From Clostridia bacterium (lineage in GTDB: Bacteria; Bacillota; Clostridia; Oscillospirales; SIG627): a stretch of DNA of 64,000 nucleotides. Below the pieces are notes generated by a model. It saw nothing but the letters and a program-made list of their open reading frames with translations, was not told the DNA's origin and made no database searches. This document shows positions 15,201-24,102 of this stretch, piece after piece. The stretch lies in assembly GCA_017467865.1 (NCBI GenBank), contig JAFUKG010000014.1, positions 50,721 to 114,720 of the forward strand, written 5' to 3'. The translations under genes were made by a program, and so were the position numbers. Position 1 is the first letter of the stretch, and the number at the start of each line of letters is the position of its first letter.

Positions 15201-17921
15201 CTTACAGCGGTGAAGAATCTTGACGACGGCGACGTTGTTGCAGAAGACCTCTTCCCCGATTATACCAGCACCAAGAACGGCTTCAGAACAGGTCCCAGCC
15301 GTACTCACTCAGCGGTTGATTATATTTATTCTACCGAATATATCCACAAGATAAGCTTCACTTGGGCATATAAGAATGCCGAGGGTGACTTCGTAGAGTT
15401 CACCGACGAAACAGAGATTTACTCCGACGTTGACGTTTATCCTTACTATAAGAAGGCGACTCTTACTCTTGTCGTTGAGAAGTTCAAGGACATTCAGGGC
15501 GGAGAGTTCATATTCCAGACCTTCTATGATGAGTCAAGAATAGTTGACTCTGTCAAGGACGTTCTTTGGGGCAACAAGGGCGCGGTAATTCAGGCTATCC
15601 AGCACACAAACATTGAATCTAAGCTCCTTGAAAAACTTGACTCCAAGGGCTTCATCACGACAGACCGCGAAATTCTCAATCAGGAAGCAAGAATTAAGCT
15701 TGTAACCCTTATCGGCGACGAAAACCTCGATGACTTTGTAAAGACAGAGGCTGAAAAGAACGTAAGCGTTGAAAACATGGAAGATTTCCTTGAGAATTAT
15801 ATCCATGATAATCCCGACGAAGCAACAGAGCTTCTTCTTGATTTCCTTCATAAGGCAACTTCCCATGATATTGAGACCATATTCAAGCCCGCGGTAAGTG
15901 CTTTCCTCACACATGATACAAACGTTCTTGATGCAGAGGTAAGAGTTTATATCGATGAAATGTGCAAAGCAGGAAACTATACTGCTCTTAATGAGCTCAT
16001 CGGCGTTGAAAACGGACTTTATTCCGACGATATGCCTGTCAGCCACAGCACTATCATGGCTAAGTTTGAAACAGTCTTTGCAACCGAAAAGGACAACATA
16101 ATTGCAAAGATTTGGGAAGACGAGGATTATAAGAAGTCTCTTCTTATGGGCGACCTCTATGACACAATAGTTGTAGACGAAATCATGGCAGAGCTTGACC
16201 GACTTGTTGAAGAGGCAAACGGCACCGGTGATTGGTCTAAGGTTAACGCTCTTATAGACAAGTTCGATACCACAATTGCTGACGTTGACTCATATATTAC
16301 TTACGTTACCTTGAAGAACGAAATAGCAGACAAGATTGAAGGCTTCGGCGCAGGAAGTACCGAGCGTGAAGCTATCGTTGACGAAATTCTTGCAAGCGTT
16401 ACAAGAACGGACGTTGAGTCCTACTTCAATGATGACTTTGCCGCAAAGGTAAATACCTACGTAAACGGACTTTGGACAGCAAGCGACTATGAAGGTCTTA
16501 ATGCCTTCTTTGGCGTTGAAAACGGTATCTTCTCATCTGATATGTCACTACTTGGCGGTCAGACGGCAGTAACGGATGTAATAGTTGAAACAATTAAAAC
16601 TGACGCAGACATTAAATCCTTAGCAGTTGAAAAACTGATGTCGCTTCTCTTTGACGGAGAGCATATAATACAGCTTGATTACGTGATTGACCTTGTCGTT
16701 CACGATATTGCAACCAGTACAAATTCCGAAATCCAGGGACTTATCACAGAGGTTTCTGTTGACGTTGTAAAATATCTTGACAACCATCCCGACAAGAAGG
16801 ATATTCTCGTTGACATGGTAGTAGAAGACCTCTACCGCGATACAATAGACACCTTCACATATCAGCTTCGCAACGAAGAGAAGTTCACAGTTCACGATAA
16901 CTTCTCATCACTCATTGCAATGGCTATGTACAACAAGTACAACGATATGACCATTGACGAATTCATAAAGGAAGTAAATCTTCCCGACGCCTTCAACAAG
17001 GTGCTTTCAAAGGATGCAATAAGAGATATAGTTGAGAATATTTATAACAACGCTCTTACACCTTATATCGCTCAGCTGAAGGACGCTCACGACAAGTTTG
17101 AGGCAGACCCCGTTGACAATAAGGGAACCTACGAGGTAGACACCTTCGTTACAGTTAAGGTTGACCCCATCGACGAGCTTGTATATCCTCTTTACAATGA
17201 GTTCAAGCCTATCCTTGACGAAAAGCTTGACGACAAGCACTACTATAAGGACAATCCTTACGCAGTAGCTCTCGTTGACTTCTTATCACCGGATATTCTT
17301 CTGAATAAGATGGCAGACGGTTATGATGAGGAGATTTACAGCGGATACACAATTCCTACCGCAGAAGAGCTTTACAATATTCTCTACACCGTTGCAGTTC
17401 TTGCAGACGATGCAGGCAAGTGGTATCACGATAACATCGACAAGGCTAAGGTAGACAAAGCTGTTGACCGCCTTGAAGACAATATCCTCGAATATGTAAA
17501 TACCCTTATCGGATTTATAAACGAGTATAAGGAAGCGGGAGAAATACCCGAAATCGACGACCTTCCCGACGATAAGATCCGTGAACTTCTTGAAAAGTAT
17601 GACATTCAGGGAATAATTGACCGCACAGCTCAGATTCAGGCAATCAAGGACAAGATAATCGCAAACGAAAAGTTCAACACCGTTATTGATAAGTTCTACA
17701 ACTCCAAGTTCAACAGACCCATCACCGGTGAGGACTACGATAAGGCGAAGAAGGTACTTGACTTCTTCTTCAAGAACTACCAGAACGAAGAGTTCACTCT
17801 CGACGAGCTCTTTGATATAACTCTTCCCGACAGATTTGCAGAGTATAAGATTGACGAGGATACCTACAAGGTAGAAGTCAAGGGCAATACCGCAGAATTT
17901 GTTCGTGATATCGTAAAATAA
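12237..17921 (+). CDS. Giant SLH-anchored surface protein with B-repeats and a long helical C-terminus
   Basis: The protein has about 1894 residues with a signal peptide (MKKIIRALVLVMAVLTALTV, cleaved near VSA). Three SLH domains (about 27-205) should tether it to secondary wall polymer; the first ends DITRAELATIINRAFG. Residues 210-310 look like short beta-helix turns. About ten repeats of 65-75 residues follow (310-1080), of the InlB B-repeat/Listeria-Bacteroides type, marked by YTYTFKGWTP and LTAKW-like ends. Residues 1080-1894 are acidic and helical, with an internal duplication: ALNELIGVENGLYSDDM near 1260 recurs as LNAFFGVENGIFSSDM near 1425. ATG 12237 has GGTGG eight bases upstream; GTG 12225 is the alternative. 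Ligand unknown. Confidence 0.9.
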   Translation: MKKIIRALVLVMAVLTALTVCVSAYDLTTFKDYDANHWANTALSHAVDNKLLGGYEDNTIRADRDITRAELATIINRAFGATIPAPVSHFKDLKTTDWYFNEIAKAVQMQTFGGTGSGIEADRGIYREEAMAVIARALVLKDGDVKVLEKYPDHNTVSDWAKGPLAALVSKAYVNGTDKNLVEPLSYVTRAQFAQIMYNIFSDYIQTPGTYSVNAERSLMINVPNVTLQNCTVNGDLVLGDGVGGGYAKITNVKVTGRILIRGGDEVTFKNVTTGEGIVVKNVNGTVNFQNYEDEDIFEGITTYTPVTYLKRTTFIPSGTTSTKYTVTWKNWDGTTLEKDTGVRKGTTPTYNGATPEKPADAQYTYTFKGWTPFVIPVIGDVTYTAVFDKTLNTYTVIWNDEDGTELEKDENVSYGTTPTFDGTEPTKTATAEFTYTFAGWTPTVSTVTGNVTYTATYTETTNTYTVIWQNWNGDELEKDENVPYGTMPEYNGATPTKPDTDEHTYTFDTWTPTVSTVTGKATYKATFIEKDREYTLDLNYGEGVFFQQAVAQEIKVTYNEKFYSKLPIENFTKSDYAFDGWYAGSTKIEANTTYADIKGATELTAKWTQTFTVKFLNGDGSEFDIQTVKIGEGATIPEGTPAKPADTDTTVYGAFIGWDLTGIDLTNIQSNLNVKPIFEETDRTYDLTLDYNGGTPADPATLTVTFNEKFYSKLPTNVTNGDKVFGGWYADTTPIAANTTYADIKDIATTLTIKWTDAEKTYTVIWNNYDGSELEKDENVAEGATPVYDGATPEKPADKKYTYTFKEWTPALSPVTSDITYTATFDETPIYYTITFVTGNGEVIDPIEDVMYEDKVTVRVDLTKDNSFFKGWRVSTDNSLVTASPFEFLYEEDITLTAEWSDVYFTVEHYIPDGNGGYTLYGEPVKVGADVGETVSAKDYAITIDGYALDETATTDTGVVTEDNTLVLKAYYRKLYTVTFYDGKSNELTAVKNLDDGDVVAEDLFPDYTSTKNGFRTGPSRTHSAVDYIYSTEYIHKISFTWAYKNAEGDFVEFTDETEIYSDVDVYPYYKKATLTLVVEKFKDIQGGEFIFQTFYDESRIVDSVKDVLWGNKGAVIQAIQHTNIESKLLEKLDSKGFITTDREILNQEARIKLVTLIGDENLDDFVKTEAEKNVSVENMEDFLENYIHDNPDEATELLLDFLHKATSHDIETIFKPAVSAFLTHDTNVLDAEVRVYIDEMCKAGNYTALNELIGVENGLYSDDMPVSHSTIMAKFETVFATEKDNIIAKIWEDEDYKKSLLMGDLYDTIVVDEIMAELDRLVEEANGTGDWSKVNALIDKFDTTIADVDSYITYVTLKNEIADKIEGFGAGSTEREAIVDEILASVTRTDVESYFNDDFAAKVNTYVNGLWTASDYEGLNAFFGVENGIFSSDMSLLGGQTAVTDVIVETIKTDADIKSLAVEKLMSLLFDGEHIIQLDYVIDLVVHDIATSTNSEIQGLITEVSVDVVKYLDNHPDKKDILVDMVVEDLYRDTIDTFTYQLRNEEKFTVHDNFSSLIAMAMYNKYNDMTIDEFIKEVNLPDAFNKVLSKDAIRDIVENIYNNALTPYIAQLKDAHDKFEADPVDNKGTYEVDTFVTVKVDPIDELVYPLYNEFKPILDEKLDDKHYYKDNPYAVALVDFLSPDILLNKMADGYDEEIYSGYTIPTAEELYNILYTVAVLADDAGKWYHDNIDKAKVDKAVDRLEDNILEYVNTLIGFINEYKEAGEIPEIDDLPDDKIRELLEKYDIQGIIDRTAQIQAIKDKIIANEKFNTVIDKFYNSKFNRPITGEDYDKAKKVLDFFFKNYQNEEFTLDELFDITLPDRFAEYKIDEDTYKVEVKGNTAEFVRDIVK

Positions 17922-17926
17922 GAATT

Positions 17927-18140
17927 GAGGTGTGCGATAATCGCACACCTCAGCGATATAAATTCCCGTTGGAATTTGCGATATATATTAGCATATGCGA
18001 TATACCTGTGGCGCGATATGTGCCTTACGGCACGAGAATTTATATCATATCGTGCCCGAAGCGTAAGCGAGGGTATATCGCATTTTACGAATAAAATATA
18101 TCGCACGAGCGCAAGCGAGTATATCGCAAAAGAGGTAAGG
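17927..18140. repeat. Hairpin string upstream of the four-helix-bundle gene
   Basis: The segment opens with a 10-bp hairpin (arm GAGGTGTGCG, loop ATAAT, 17927-17951). It continues as a chain of short hairpins joined by GCGATATA or TATATCGC boxes, including GTGCC-TTA-GGCAC near 18025. No coding potential is convincing. It ends at the ribosome binding site of the next gene. Similar hairpin strings occur at 50661-50817 and, shortened, at 21791-21830. Such leaders recur beside four-helix-bundle genes in Firmicutes, as I recall; that has not been checked here. Confidence 0.7.
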
Positions 18141-18143
18141 TAA

Positions 18144-18524
18144 ATGGAAGACAAAACAATAAAAGAACTATCAGTTGAGCTTACTGTTGAAATTACTGCA
18201 GTTTGCGACAATATTAAAGGGCGTTCAGTTTTTGTAAATCAAGTTCTTCGTTCGGCTTCCTCAATAGGAGCAAATTCTCATGAAGCAAAATATGCTCAAA
18301 GCCGTGCAGATTTTATAAGCAAAATGGAAATCGCTCTTAAAGAATGTTACGAAACAGAGTATTGGTTAGAAATACTTTTGAAGGTTAAAGCGTTAGATGA
18401 AAGTACTTATAAAAACCTTAACAGCAAATGCGGAACCATCAGAAGAAAGCTTATAGCGTCTGTAACTACTGCAAAATCAAAAAGTAGCAAGGCTGAGGAA
18501 CATTTTTTTGAAAAAGAAGTCTAA
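18144..18524 (+). CDS. Four-helix-bundle protein (23S rRNA intervening-sequence protein family)
   Basis: The 126-residue helical protein matches the S23/IVP family: VNQVLRSASSIGANSHEAKY and KMEIALKECYETEYWLEIL are the family signatures. Relatives are encoded inside 23S rRNA intervening sequences or as stand-alone genes, and the Avd accessory protein of diversity-generating retroelements shares the fold. No reverse transcriptase or template repeat was seen here. GAGGTAAGGT precedes the ATG. It interrupts two surface-protein genes and sits behind a 214-bp hairpin string, so gene plus leader looks like an inserted cassette. Molecular role unknown. Confidence 0.88.
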   Translation: MEDKTIKELSVELTVEITAVCDNIKGRSVFVNQVLRSASSIGANSHEAKYAQSRADFISKMEIALKECYETEYWLEILLKVKALDESTYKNLNSKCGTIRRKLIASVTTAKSKSSKAEEHFFEKEV

Positions 18525-18553
18525 CCCCTAAAAGAAAAGAAAGGGTAGTCCCA

Positions 18554-21500
18554 ATGAAAAGAATTTTAAACACTGTTATTTTAATAGCAGTTTGCACAGC
18601 ACTTCTGTCGCTGACATCACTTGCCGTGACCTTCCCCGACGTTCCAAGAGACGGAAGTGAAAGAGCAAAGGCTATATATAAGCTTGCCGATAACGGAATT
18701 GTAGGAGGCTATGAGGATGGCACCTTCCGTCCCGACGGTTATCTCACCCGCGCCGAGCTTTGTAAAATAGTAAACCTTATTTTCGGCTACACCGAAAAGG
18801 ATAGCGAGAATTTCAAGGACGTGAAAACTACCGATTGGTATTACGATTACGTTCTTGTGGCAAAGAAAGCAGGCTATATCGGGGGCTATGAGGATAAGAC
18901 CTTCAGAGGTCAATGGAAGCTTACCCGTGAGCAGACCTGTAAGATTATAAGCATTACCGCAGGACTTTACGACCTGCCCACTACAACCGTTGTAAAGGAT
19001 AAGATTTCCGATTGGGCAAAGGGCGACGTTATGAAGGTCATTGCAAACTTCGTAATGACACCCGATAAGAACGGAAATTTCCGTGCTACCGAAAATATTA
19101 CAAGAGCCGAGCTTGCTATGGCGCTTGCAAATTTTGTAAAAGAACAGCCTCAAGAGCCGGTCACACCGTCAATGCCCTCAATCCCCGCAGGCCCTTCAAC
19201 TCCCGCGGTAACGAAGTACACCGTCAAATTCTATGACGGAGACGGAACAACGGTACTCAATACTCAAACAGTAGAAAAGGGTAAGAGTGCCACCGCGCCC
19301 ACCGCTATTCCCACAAAGGCAGAGGACAACGAGTATACCTATACCTTTGCAGGCTGGAGCGGAAATTATACAAACGTTAATGCAAATCTGAGCATTTACC
19401 CCAAGTTCAATAAGACCGAAAAGCTTTATACCGTCACCCTGAACTACGGTTCGGGCACCACGGGTCAGACGGTAACCGAAATAAAGGTCACTTATAACGG
19501 ACTTCTTTCGGATAAGCTCCCCGCGGCAGAGGATGGCTTTAAGAACGGAAACAAGCACTTTGCAGGCTGGTACGCAGGCAGTGAGCTTATTGACAGCGAA
19601 AAATATTCTGATTTAAAGCCTCTCATTCTTACTGCAAAGTGGGTAGATACCTTTACCGTTAAGTTTTACAACGGTGACGGTTCTCTCATGAAAACACAGA
19701 CGAAGGTTAAATATGGCGAGAGCGCTACCGCTCCTTCCACAAAGCCTACCAAGGCAACAGACAACTATTACTCCTACACCTTTAAAGGATGGGATAAGAC
19801 CTTTACAAACGTTAAGAGCGACCTTGACGTATATCCTGTCTTTAACGAAACTGTCCGCTATTATACCATTACCCTGAACTACGGCTCGGGCACAACGGGA
19901 GCAAAGCCCGCCTCTGTGTCTATGACCTATGACCAGCCCTTCTCCGAGGTTTTACCTGCTTCGGGCTTTAGTAATGGCACAAAGCACTTTGCAGGCTGGT
20001 ATTTGAATAGTGAGCTTGTTGACGTAGAGAAATATTCCGACCTTAAGCCCACAGCTCTCACCGCAAAGTGGGTATCCGTCTTTACAGTTAAGTTCTATGA
20101 CGCCAAGGGTAATAAAATAAAGGAAGAACCCGTCAAGTACGGTGAGTCGGCAACTGCTCCCTCCAATCCTACCAAGGCGCAGACAGACGAGTATACCTAT
20201 ACCTTCAGTGGTTGGGACACCGACTTTACAAGCGTTACTCAAAACCTTGACGTGCACCCCGTCTTTGATGAAGAGGAGCGTCTTTACGAAATTACCCTGA
20301 ACTACGGCGCAGGCACTACGGGAACTATGCCCGAGAAGATAGAGGTTACCTATAACACTCTTCTTAAAGGTGCTCTTCCCGATGACCTGACAAACGGGGA
20401 TAAGTATTTTGCAGGCTGGTATTCAGGCAGTGAGCTTATTGACACCGAAAAATATTCCGACCTGAAGCCTTCCACCCTTACTGCAAAATGGGTAGATACC
20501 TTTACAGTAAGGTTCTACGATGCCAATGGCAAAAAAATAAAGGAAGAAATTGTGAAGTACGGCGAGTCGGCAACCTCCCCCGCTGCCCCTGCCAAGGCGC
20601 AGGACAATGAGTACACCTACACCTTCACGGGTTGGGATACTTCTTTTAAGAGTGTCACAAGCGACCTTAACGTATACCCCAAATATTCTAAAAAGGACAG
20701 ACTTTATACAGTTGTTCTCGACTATGCTAACGGAAGGACCGACGAGATTTCAATGACCTATAACCAGTCCTTCGGAAGCGTTCTTCCCACCTCGGGCTTT
20801 GAGAACGGAGGTAAGCTCTTTGCTGGCTGGTACTACGGCTCAACACTTGTTGAAGGCAAAAAGTACAGCGACCTGAAGCCCGACACCCTTACTGCAAAGT
20901 GGGTATCTAACTTTACCGTTACCTTCTATAACGGCAACGGCTCGGTTATGATAACGAGAAACGTGCAGTACGGCGGTTCTGCTAAGGCTCCCTCTTCCAC
21001 ACCCACCAAGGCTAAGAGCAATGAATATACCTACACCTTTGAGCGTTGGGATACTTCTTTCAGCTACGTCACAAGCGACCTTGACGTTTATCCCATCTTC
21101 ACTGAAACCCCCAGAACCTATAAGGTTAATTTGAGCTACGGCTCCGGCGTTGAAGACGCTATTACTACAAGCATAACGGTAACTTATTACGAAACTCTTT
21201 CCGATAAGCTTCCCGAGGACGGCTTTACAAGGTTTGATATGCTCTTTGCAGGCTGGTATGACGGGGATGAGCTTATCGACAGCGAATGCTATGCCGACCT
21301 TTCCTCTTCAATCCTTACTGCAAAATGGAAGGTTGACCCTCAGGTTGTGGCAGATAACAGTATTGTAAGAGCAGAGCTTCAGACGGTAATTGATGAGATA
21401 GCAGAGCCTCTTTCCTTCGGATTTAACGAGCATCAGCTTTGGGTACTTGAGCCCGTTGTGGACGCCATACAAGCCACCCTTGATGAATCGGCGGACAATA

Positions 21501-21739
21501 GCCGAAGAATATCCAAGGCTTACGTATTGGAAAATCATTCGGACTACGTTTCTCTTGCATCCTACCGCATAAGAAATCCCCGTGAGTTTGACGAAACTAT
21601 TCCCGAAGAGGGTCTTGACGAGTACATTGCTCAGTTCAAGAAGAATTTAAAGTATGATATGGCAAATAACCTATCAACTCCCAGCGTTAATTTCCTTTTG
21701 GACTTCTTTGATATTGATATCGGAGATTACGTAGAATAA
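18554..21739 (+). CDS. SLH-anchored surface protein with five composite beta-repeats
   Basis: The 1061-residue protein has a signal peptide (MKRILNTVILIAVCTALLSL). Three SLH domains (about 27-195) follow, for example LTRAELCKIVNLIFGY, then a Pro-rich linker (PSMPSIPAGPSTP). Residues 222-905 hold five tandem units of about 138 residues. Each unit joins an A module (TVKFYNGDG to DLDVYPVF) and a B module (LNYGSGTTG to DLKPTTLTAKWV-like ends). The last 155 residues are helical. It is a paralogue of the 12237 protein with a different module order and a much shorter helical end. AAAGGG precedes ATG 18554. Probably an adhesin or cell-wall spacer; ligand unknown. Confidence 0.9.
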   Translation: MKRILNTVILIAVCTALLSLTSLAVTFPDVPRDGSERAKAIYKLADNGIVGGYEDGTFRPDGYLTRAELCKIVNLIFGYTEKDSENFKDVKTTDWYYDYVLVAKKAGYIGGYEDKTFRGQWKLTREQTCKIISITAGLYDLPTTTVVKDKISDWAKGDVMKVIANFVMTPDKNGNFRATENITRAELAMALANFVKEQPQEPVTPSMPSIPAGPSTPAVTKYTVKFYDGDGTTVLNTQTVEKGKSATAPTAIPTKAEDNEYTYTFAGWSGNYTNVNANLSIYPKFNKTEKLYTVTLNYGSGTTGQTVTEIKVTYNGLLSDKLPAAEDGFKNGNKHFAGWYAGSELIDSEKYSDLKPLILTAKWVDTFTVKFYNGDGSLMKTQTKVKYGESATAPSTKPTKATDNYYSYTFKGWDKTFTNVKSDLDVYPVFNETVRYYTITLNYGSGTTGAKPASVSMTYDQPFSEVLPASGFSNGTKHFAGWYLNSELVDVEKYSDLKPTALTAKWVSVFTVKFYDAKGNKIKEEPVKYGESATAPSNPTKAQTDEYTYTFSGWDTDFTSVTQNLDVHPVFDEEERLYEITLNYGAGTTGTMPEKIEVTYNTLLKGALPDDLTNGDKYFAGWYSGSELIDTEKYSDLKPSTLTAKWVDTFTVRFYDANGKKIKEEIVKYGESATSPAAPAKAQDNEYTYTFTGWDTSFKSVTSDLNVYPKYSKKDRLYTVVLDYANGRTDEISMTYNQSFGSVLPTSGFENGGKLFAGWYYGSTLVEGKKYSDLKPDTLTAKWVSNFTVTFYNGNGSVMITRNVQYGGSAKAPSSTPTKAKSNEYTYTFERWDTSFSYVTSDLDVYPIFTETPRTYKVNLSYGSGVEDAITTSITVTYYETLSDKLPEDGFTRFDMLFAGWYDGDELIDSECYADLSSSILTAKWKVDPQVVADNSIVRAELQTVIDEIAEPLSFGFNEHQLWVLEPVVDAIQATLDESADNSRRISKAYVLENHSDYVSLASYRIRNPREFDETIPEEGLDEYIAQFKKNLKYDMANNLSTPSVNFLLDFFDIDIGDYVE

Positions 21740-21743
21740 AAAC

Positions 21744-21786
21744 AAAGAGAGAACAAAACGGTTCAACCGCAAGTTCTCTCTTTTAT
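21744..21786 (+). terminator. Terminator with nested hairpin, also found at 50612
   Basis: Arm AAAGAGAGAAC pairs with GTTCTCTCTTT around a small inner CGGTT/CCG stem and is followed by TTTTATTTG. The same unit, with a sequence-different inner loop, recurs at 50612-50658, in both cases followed by AGTTTAGAGTT. Confidence 0.8.
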
Positions 21787-21790
21787 TTGT

Positions 21791-21830
21791 TTTTAGTTTA
21801 GAGTTGTGGGGCGCCCATAAGGGCAAGCAT
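21791..21830. repeat. Short remnant of a hairpin string
   Basis: AGTTTAGAGTTGTGG is followed by a GGGCGCCC/AAGGGC segment and GCATAGTTT. These are the first and last pieces of the longer hairpin string at 50661-50817, so this looks like an internally deleted copy. Confidence 0.5.
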
Positions 21831-21846
21831 AGTTTCCTATAACACG

Positions 21847-22440
21847 TTAGTCCATATGTATATATTTGTCTCTGTCCTCGGGGGTCAGCTTACGTATAAC
21901 TCTGCAGGGATTTCCCGCCGCAAGCACTCCCTCGGGAATGTCGCGGATAACCACGCTTCCCGCACCGATAATACTGTCCTTGCCGATGGTTACACCGCCG
22001 ATAATGGATACGCTTCCGCCTATCCATACGTTGTCGCCGATTGTTACGGGGAAGGCGTATTCAAGCCCGTTTATTCTCTCTTCTCGGTCAAGAGGATGCC
22101 CTGCGGCGTAAATTCCCACGTTGGGCGCTATCCATACGTTGTCACCGATTCGCACGTAGTTTCCGTCAAGAACAATGAAGTTGTAGTTTGCAAAAAAGTT
22201 GTCGCCCACCTCAATGTGGTAGCCGTAGTCACACTTGAAGGGAGGGAGAATATTTACGTTCTTTCCTACCTTTCCAAGTACGTTCTTTAAGAAATCTGCT
22301 CTTTCCTTGACTTGTGACGGAAGGAGCTTGTTGTATTCCATCATCATATCTTGTATTTTAAAGCGGTGCTCTACCAAATCGCCCGAGGGCAGATAAAGAT
22401 ACCCCGCCTCCTGCTTTTCTCTTTCTGTCATATCAATCAC
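21847..22440 (-). CDS. Maltose/galactoside O-acetyltransferase family protein
   Basis: The 197-residue left-handed beta-helix acetyltransferase has an N-terminal Mac domain (MTEREKQEAGYLYLPSGD). Hexapeptide repeats follow (VRIGDNVWIAPNVGIYAAGH; TIGDNVWIGGSVSIIGGVTI), with the catalytic His in AAGHPLD and the C-terminal GNPCRVIR loop. It transfers acetyl from acetyl-CoA to a sugar hydroxyl. AAAGGAG lies ahead of the start. It is divergent from the GH13 gene, and 105 bp separate them. The exact sugar cannot be told. Confidence 0.9.
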   Translation of the reverse strand: MIDMTEREKQEAGYLYLPSGDLVEHRFKIQDMMMEYNKLLPSQVKERADFLKNVLGKVGKNVNILPPFKCDYGYHIEVGDNFFANYNFIVLDGNYVRIGDNVWIAPNVGIYAAGHPLDREERINGLEYAFPVTIGDNVWIGGSVSIIGGVTIGKDSIIGAGSVVIRDIPEGVLAAGNPCRVIRKLTPEDRDKYIHMD

Positions 22441-22545
22441 TCCTTTTCGTTTATTTTAACAACAACGGGGAAATTTGTCAACCTACTTGAAAAATATATA
22501 TAAATATGATAAATTATTTAAAAAGCAACGTAAAAGGAGAACGTT

Positions 22546-24060
22546 ATGAATTGGCTGAACGATGCGGTTGTATATGAAATATATCCTCAATCCTTTCTTG
22601 ACACCAACGGCGACGGAATAGGAGACCTGAGGGGAATTATAGAAAAGCTTGACTATATCGAGGACTGCGGCTTTAACGTCATCTGGCTTAACCCCATTTG
22701 CGAGAGCACGTACTACGACGCAGGCTATGACGTTACCGATTTTTATAAAGTTGCAAAGCGCTATGGCACAAATGAGGACTACCGCGAGCTCTGCGATAAG
22801 GCACACGGGAAGGGAATGAAGGTGATTTTCGACCTTGTGGCAGGTCATACATCTGTGGGACACCCTTGGTTCAAGGAGTCATGCAAGGCAGAGAAGAACG
22901 AGTACACCAACCGCTACATATGGGCAGACCATACCTTTGAAAACAGCGAGGGCATTGCAGGATATGCCGAAAGAGACGCCAACTACGTTACGAATTTCTT
23001 CTGGTGTCAGCCTGCCCTCAACTACGGCTATGCTCACCCCGACCCCGAAAAGCCCTGGCAGCTTCCCGTCACTCACCCCGATTGTGTTGCAACCAAAGAA
23101 GAGCTTAAGAAGATTATCGACTTCTGGACAGACCTTGGCACCGACGCCTTCCGCGTGGATATGGCGGCAAGCCTTATAAAAGGGGATACCGACGGAAGCT
23201 TTATGAAAGCCTTCTGGAAGGAAATAAAGGAGCATATGCACGCTCGCAATCCCGAAACACTTCTTATCTCAGAGTGGGGATTCCCCGGAACTGCCATAAA
23301 TTCGGGCTTTGACTGCGACTTCTATCTCCATTCGGGTCAACCTGCCTACACCTCTCTTTTCCGCGCAGAGGCAGGCAGAAATACCACCATGCTTTTTCCC
23401 GGCCACAGCTATTTTAATTTAGAGGGCAAGGGCAATATAAACACCTACCTTGACGTTATCGAAAAAGACCTTGACGCGATAAAGGGCAAGGGCTATATCG
23501 GTCATATAACGGGCAACCACGACATTCCCCGTCTTGCTTACAGAAGAACGGCGGAGGAGCTGAAGTGTGCACTTGTCTTTCTTTTCACTATGCCGGGAAC
23601 ACCCTTTGTGTACTACGGCGACGAAATAGGTATGGACTATATCGAGGGACTGAAATCCAAGGAGGGCTCTTATACCCGTACAGGCTCAAGAACTCCTATG
23701 CAGTGGAACGATAAGAAGAACCACGGCTTTTCCGACTCTGACACACCATATCTTCCCACCGACGCGAGAGAGAATGCTCCCACCGTGGAAAACAGCGAAA
23801 TTCTCCCCTTTGTAAAGGAGCTTATTAAGTATCACAGAGAGAATAAATCCCTTCACGCCGAGAGTTCCTTTGAGGTGAAGGTGGCAGGCTACCCATTCGT
23901 CTTTGAAAGAGGAAACAGCGTGACAGTTGCCATAAACCCCTCATCACGCACCTTTGAAATTGACAGACCTTTGGGCGAGGTGAAATTCTCACAAAACGCC
24001 GAAATTGTAGGGGATAAGATAAAAATGAAAGGCGTTTCGTTTGTGATAATAGAAGAATAA
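22546..24060 (+). CDS. GH13 alpha-glucosidase-like enzyme
   Basis: The 504-residue cytoplasmic GH13 protein has no signal peptide. The barrel opens with DAVVYEIYPQSFLDTNGDGI. The nucleophile is D205 (FRVDMAAS), the acid/base E243 (LISEWG) and the third carboxylate D326 (TGNHDIPR). Region I reads DLVAGH rather than the usual DxVxNH, a small departure. The order and YYGDEIGM fit the oligo-1,6-glucosidase/trehalose-synthase-like group acting on short alpha-glucans. The C-terminal beta domain is short. AAAGGAG precedes the ATG, and a strong terminator follows. Exact linkage specificity unknown. Confidence 0.88.
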   Translation: MNWLNDAVVYEIYPQSFLDTNGDGIGDLRGIIEKLDYIEDCGFNVIWLNPICESTYYDAGYDVTDFYKVAKRYGTNEDYRELCDKAHGKGMKVIFDLVAGHTSVGHPWFKESCKAEKNEYTNRYIWADHTFENSEGIAGYAERDANYVTNFFWCQPALNYGYAHPDPEKPWQLPVTHPDCVATKEELKKIIDFWTDLGTDAFRVDMAASLIKGDTDGSFMKAFWKEIKEHMHARNPETLLISEWGFPGTAINSGFDCDFYLHSGQPAYTSLFRAEAGRNTTMLFPGHSYFNLEGKGNINTYLDVIEKDLDAIKGKGYIGHITGNHDIPRLAYRRTAEELKCALVFLFTMPGTPFVYYGDEIGMDYIEGLKSKEGSYTRTGSRTPMQWNDKKNHGFSDSDTPYLPTDARENAPTVENSEILPFVKELIKYHRENKSLHAESSFEVKVAGYPFVFERGNSVTVAINPSSRTFEIDRPLGEVKFSQNAEIVGDKIKMKGVSFVIIEE

Positions 24061-24065
24061 CGAGA

Positions 24066-24095
24066 GAATTCGGGCATAACGCCCGAATTCTTTTT
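24066..24095 (+). terminator. Rho-independent terminator after the GH13 gene
   Basis: Arms GAATTCGGGC and GCCCGAATTC enclose a 5-nt loop and are followed by TTTTT. Confidence 0.92.
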
Positions 24096-24102
24096 ACCAT
24101 TT

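Noticed and set aside
14343..15308. Minus-strand open frame inside the giant SLH gene
   Set aside because: Shadow of a repetitive coding sequence; no domain, no start signal.
17925..18143. 72-codon open frame within the hairpin string
   Set aside because: It is a translation of palindromic GCGATATA repeats without a ribosome binding site.
18144..18524. Avd protein of a diversity-generating retroelement
   Set aside because: The fold is shared, but no reverse transcriptase, template repeat or variable repeat was found near the surface genes.
22546..24060. Dedicated trehalose synthase assignment for the GH13 protein
   Set aside because: Catalytic residues identify GH13, but the altered DLVAGH region and lack of subfamily markers do not support one specificity.
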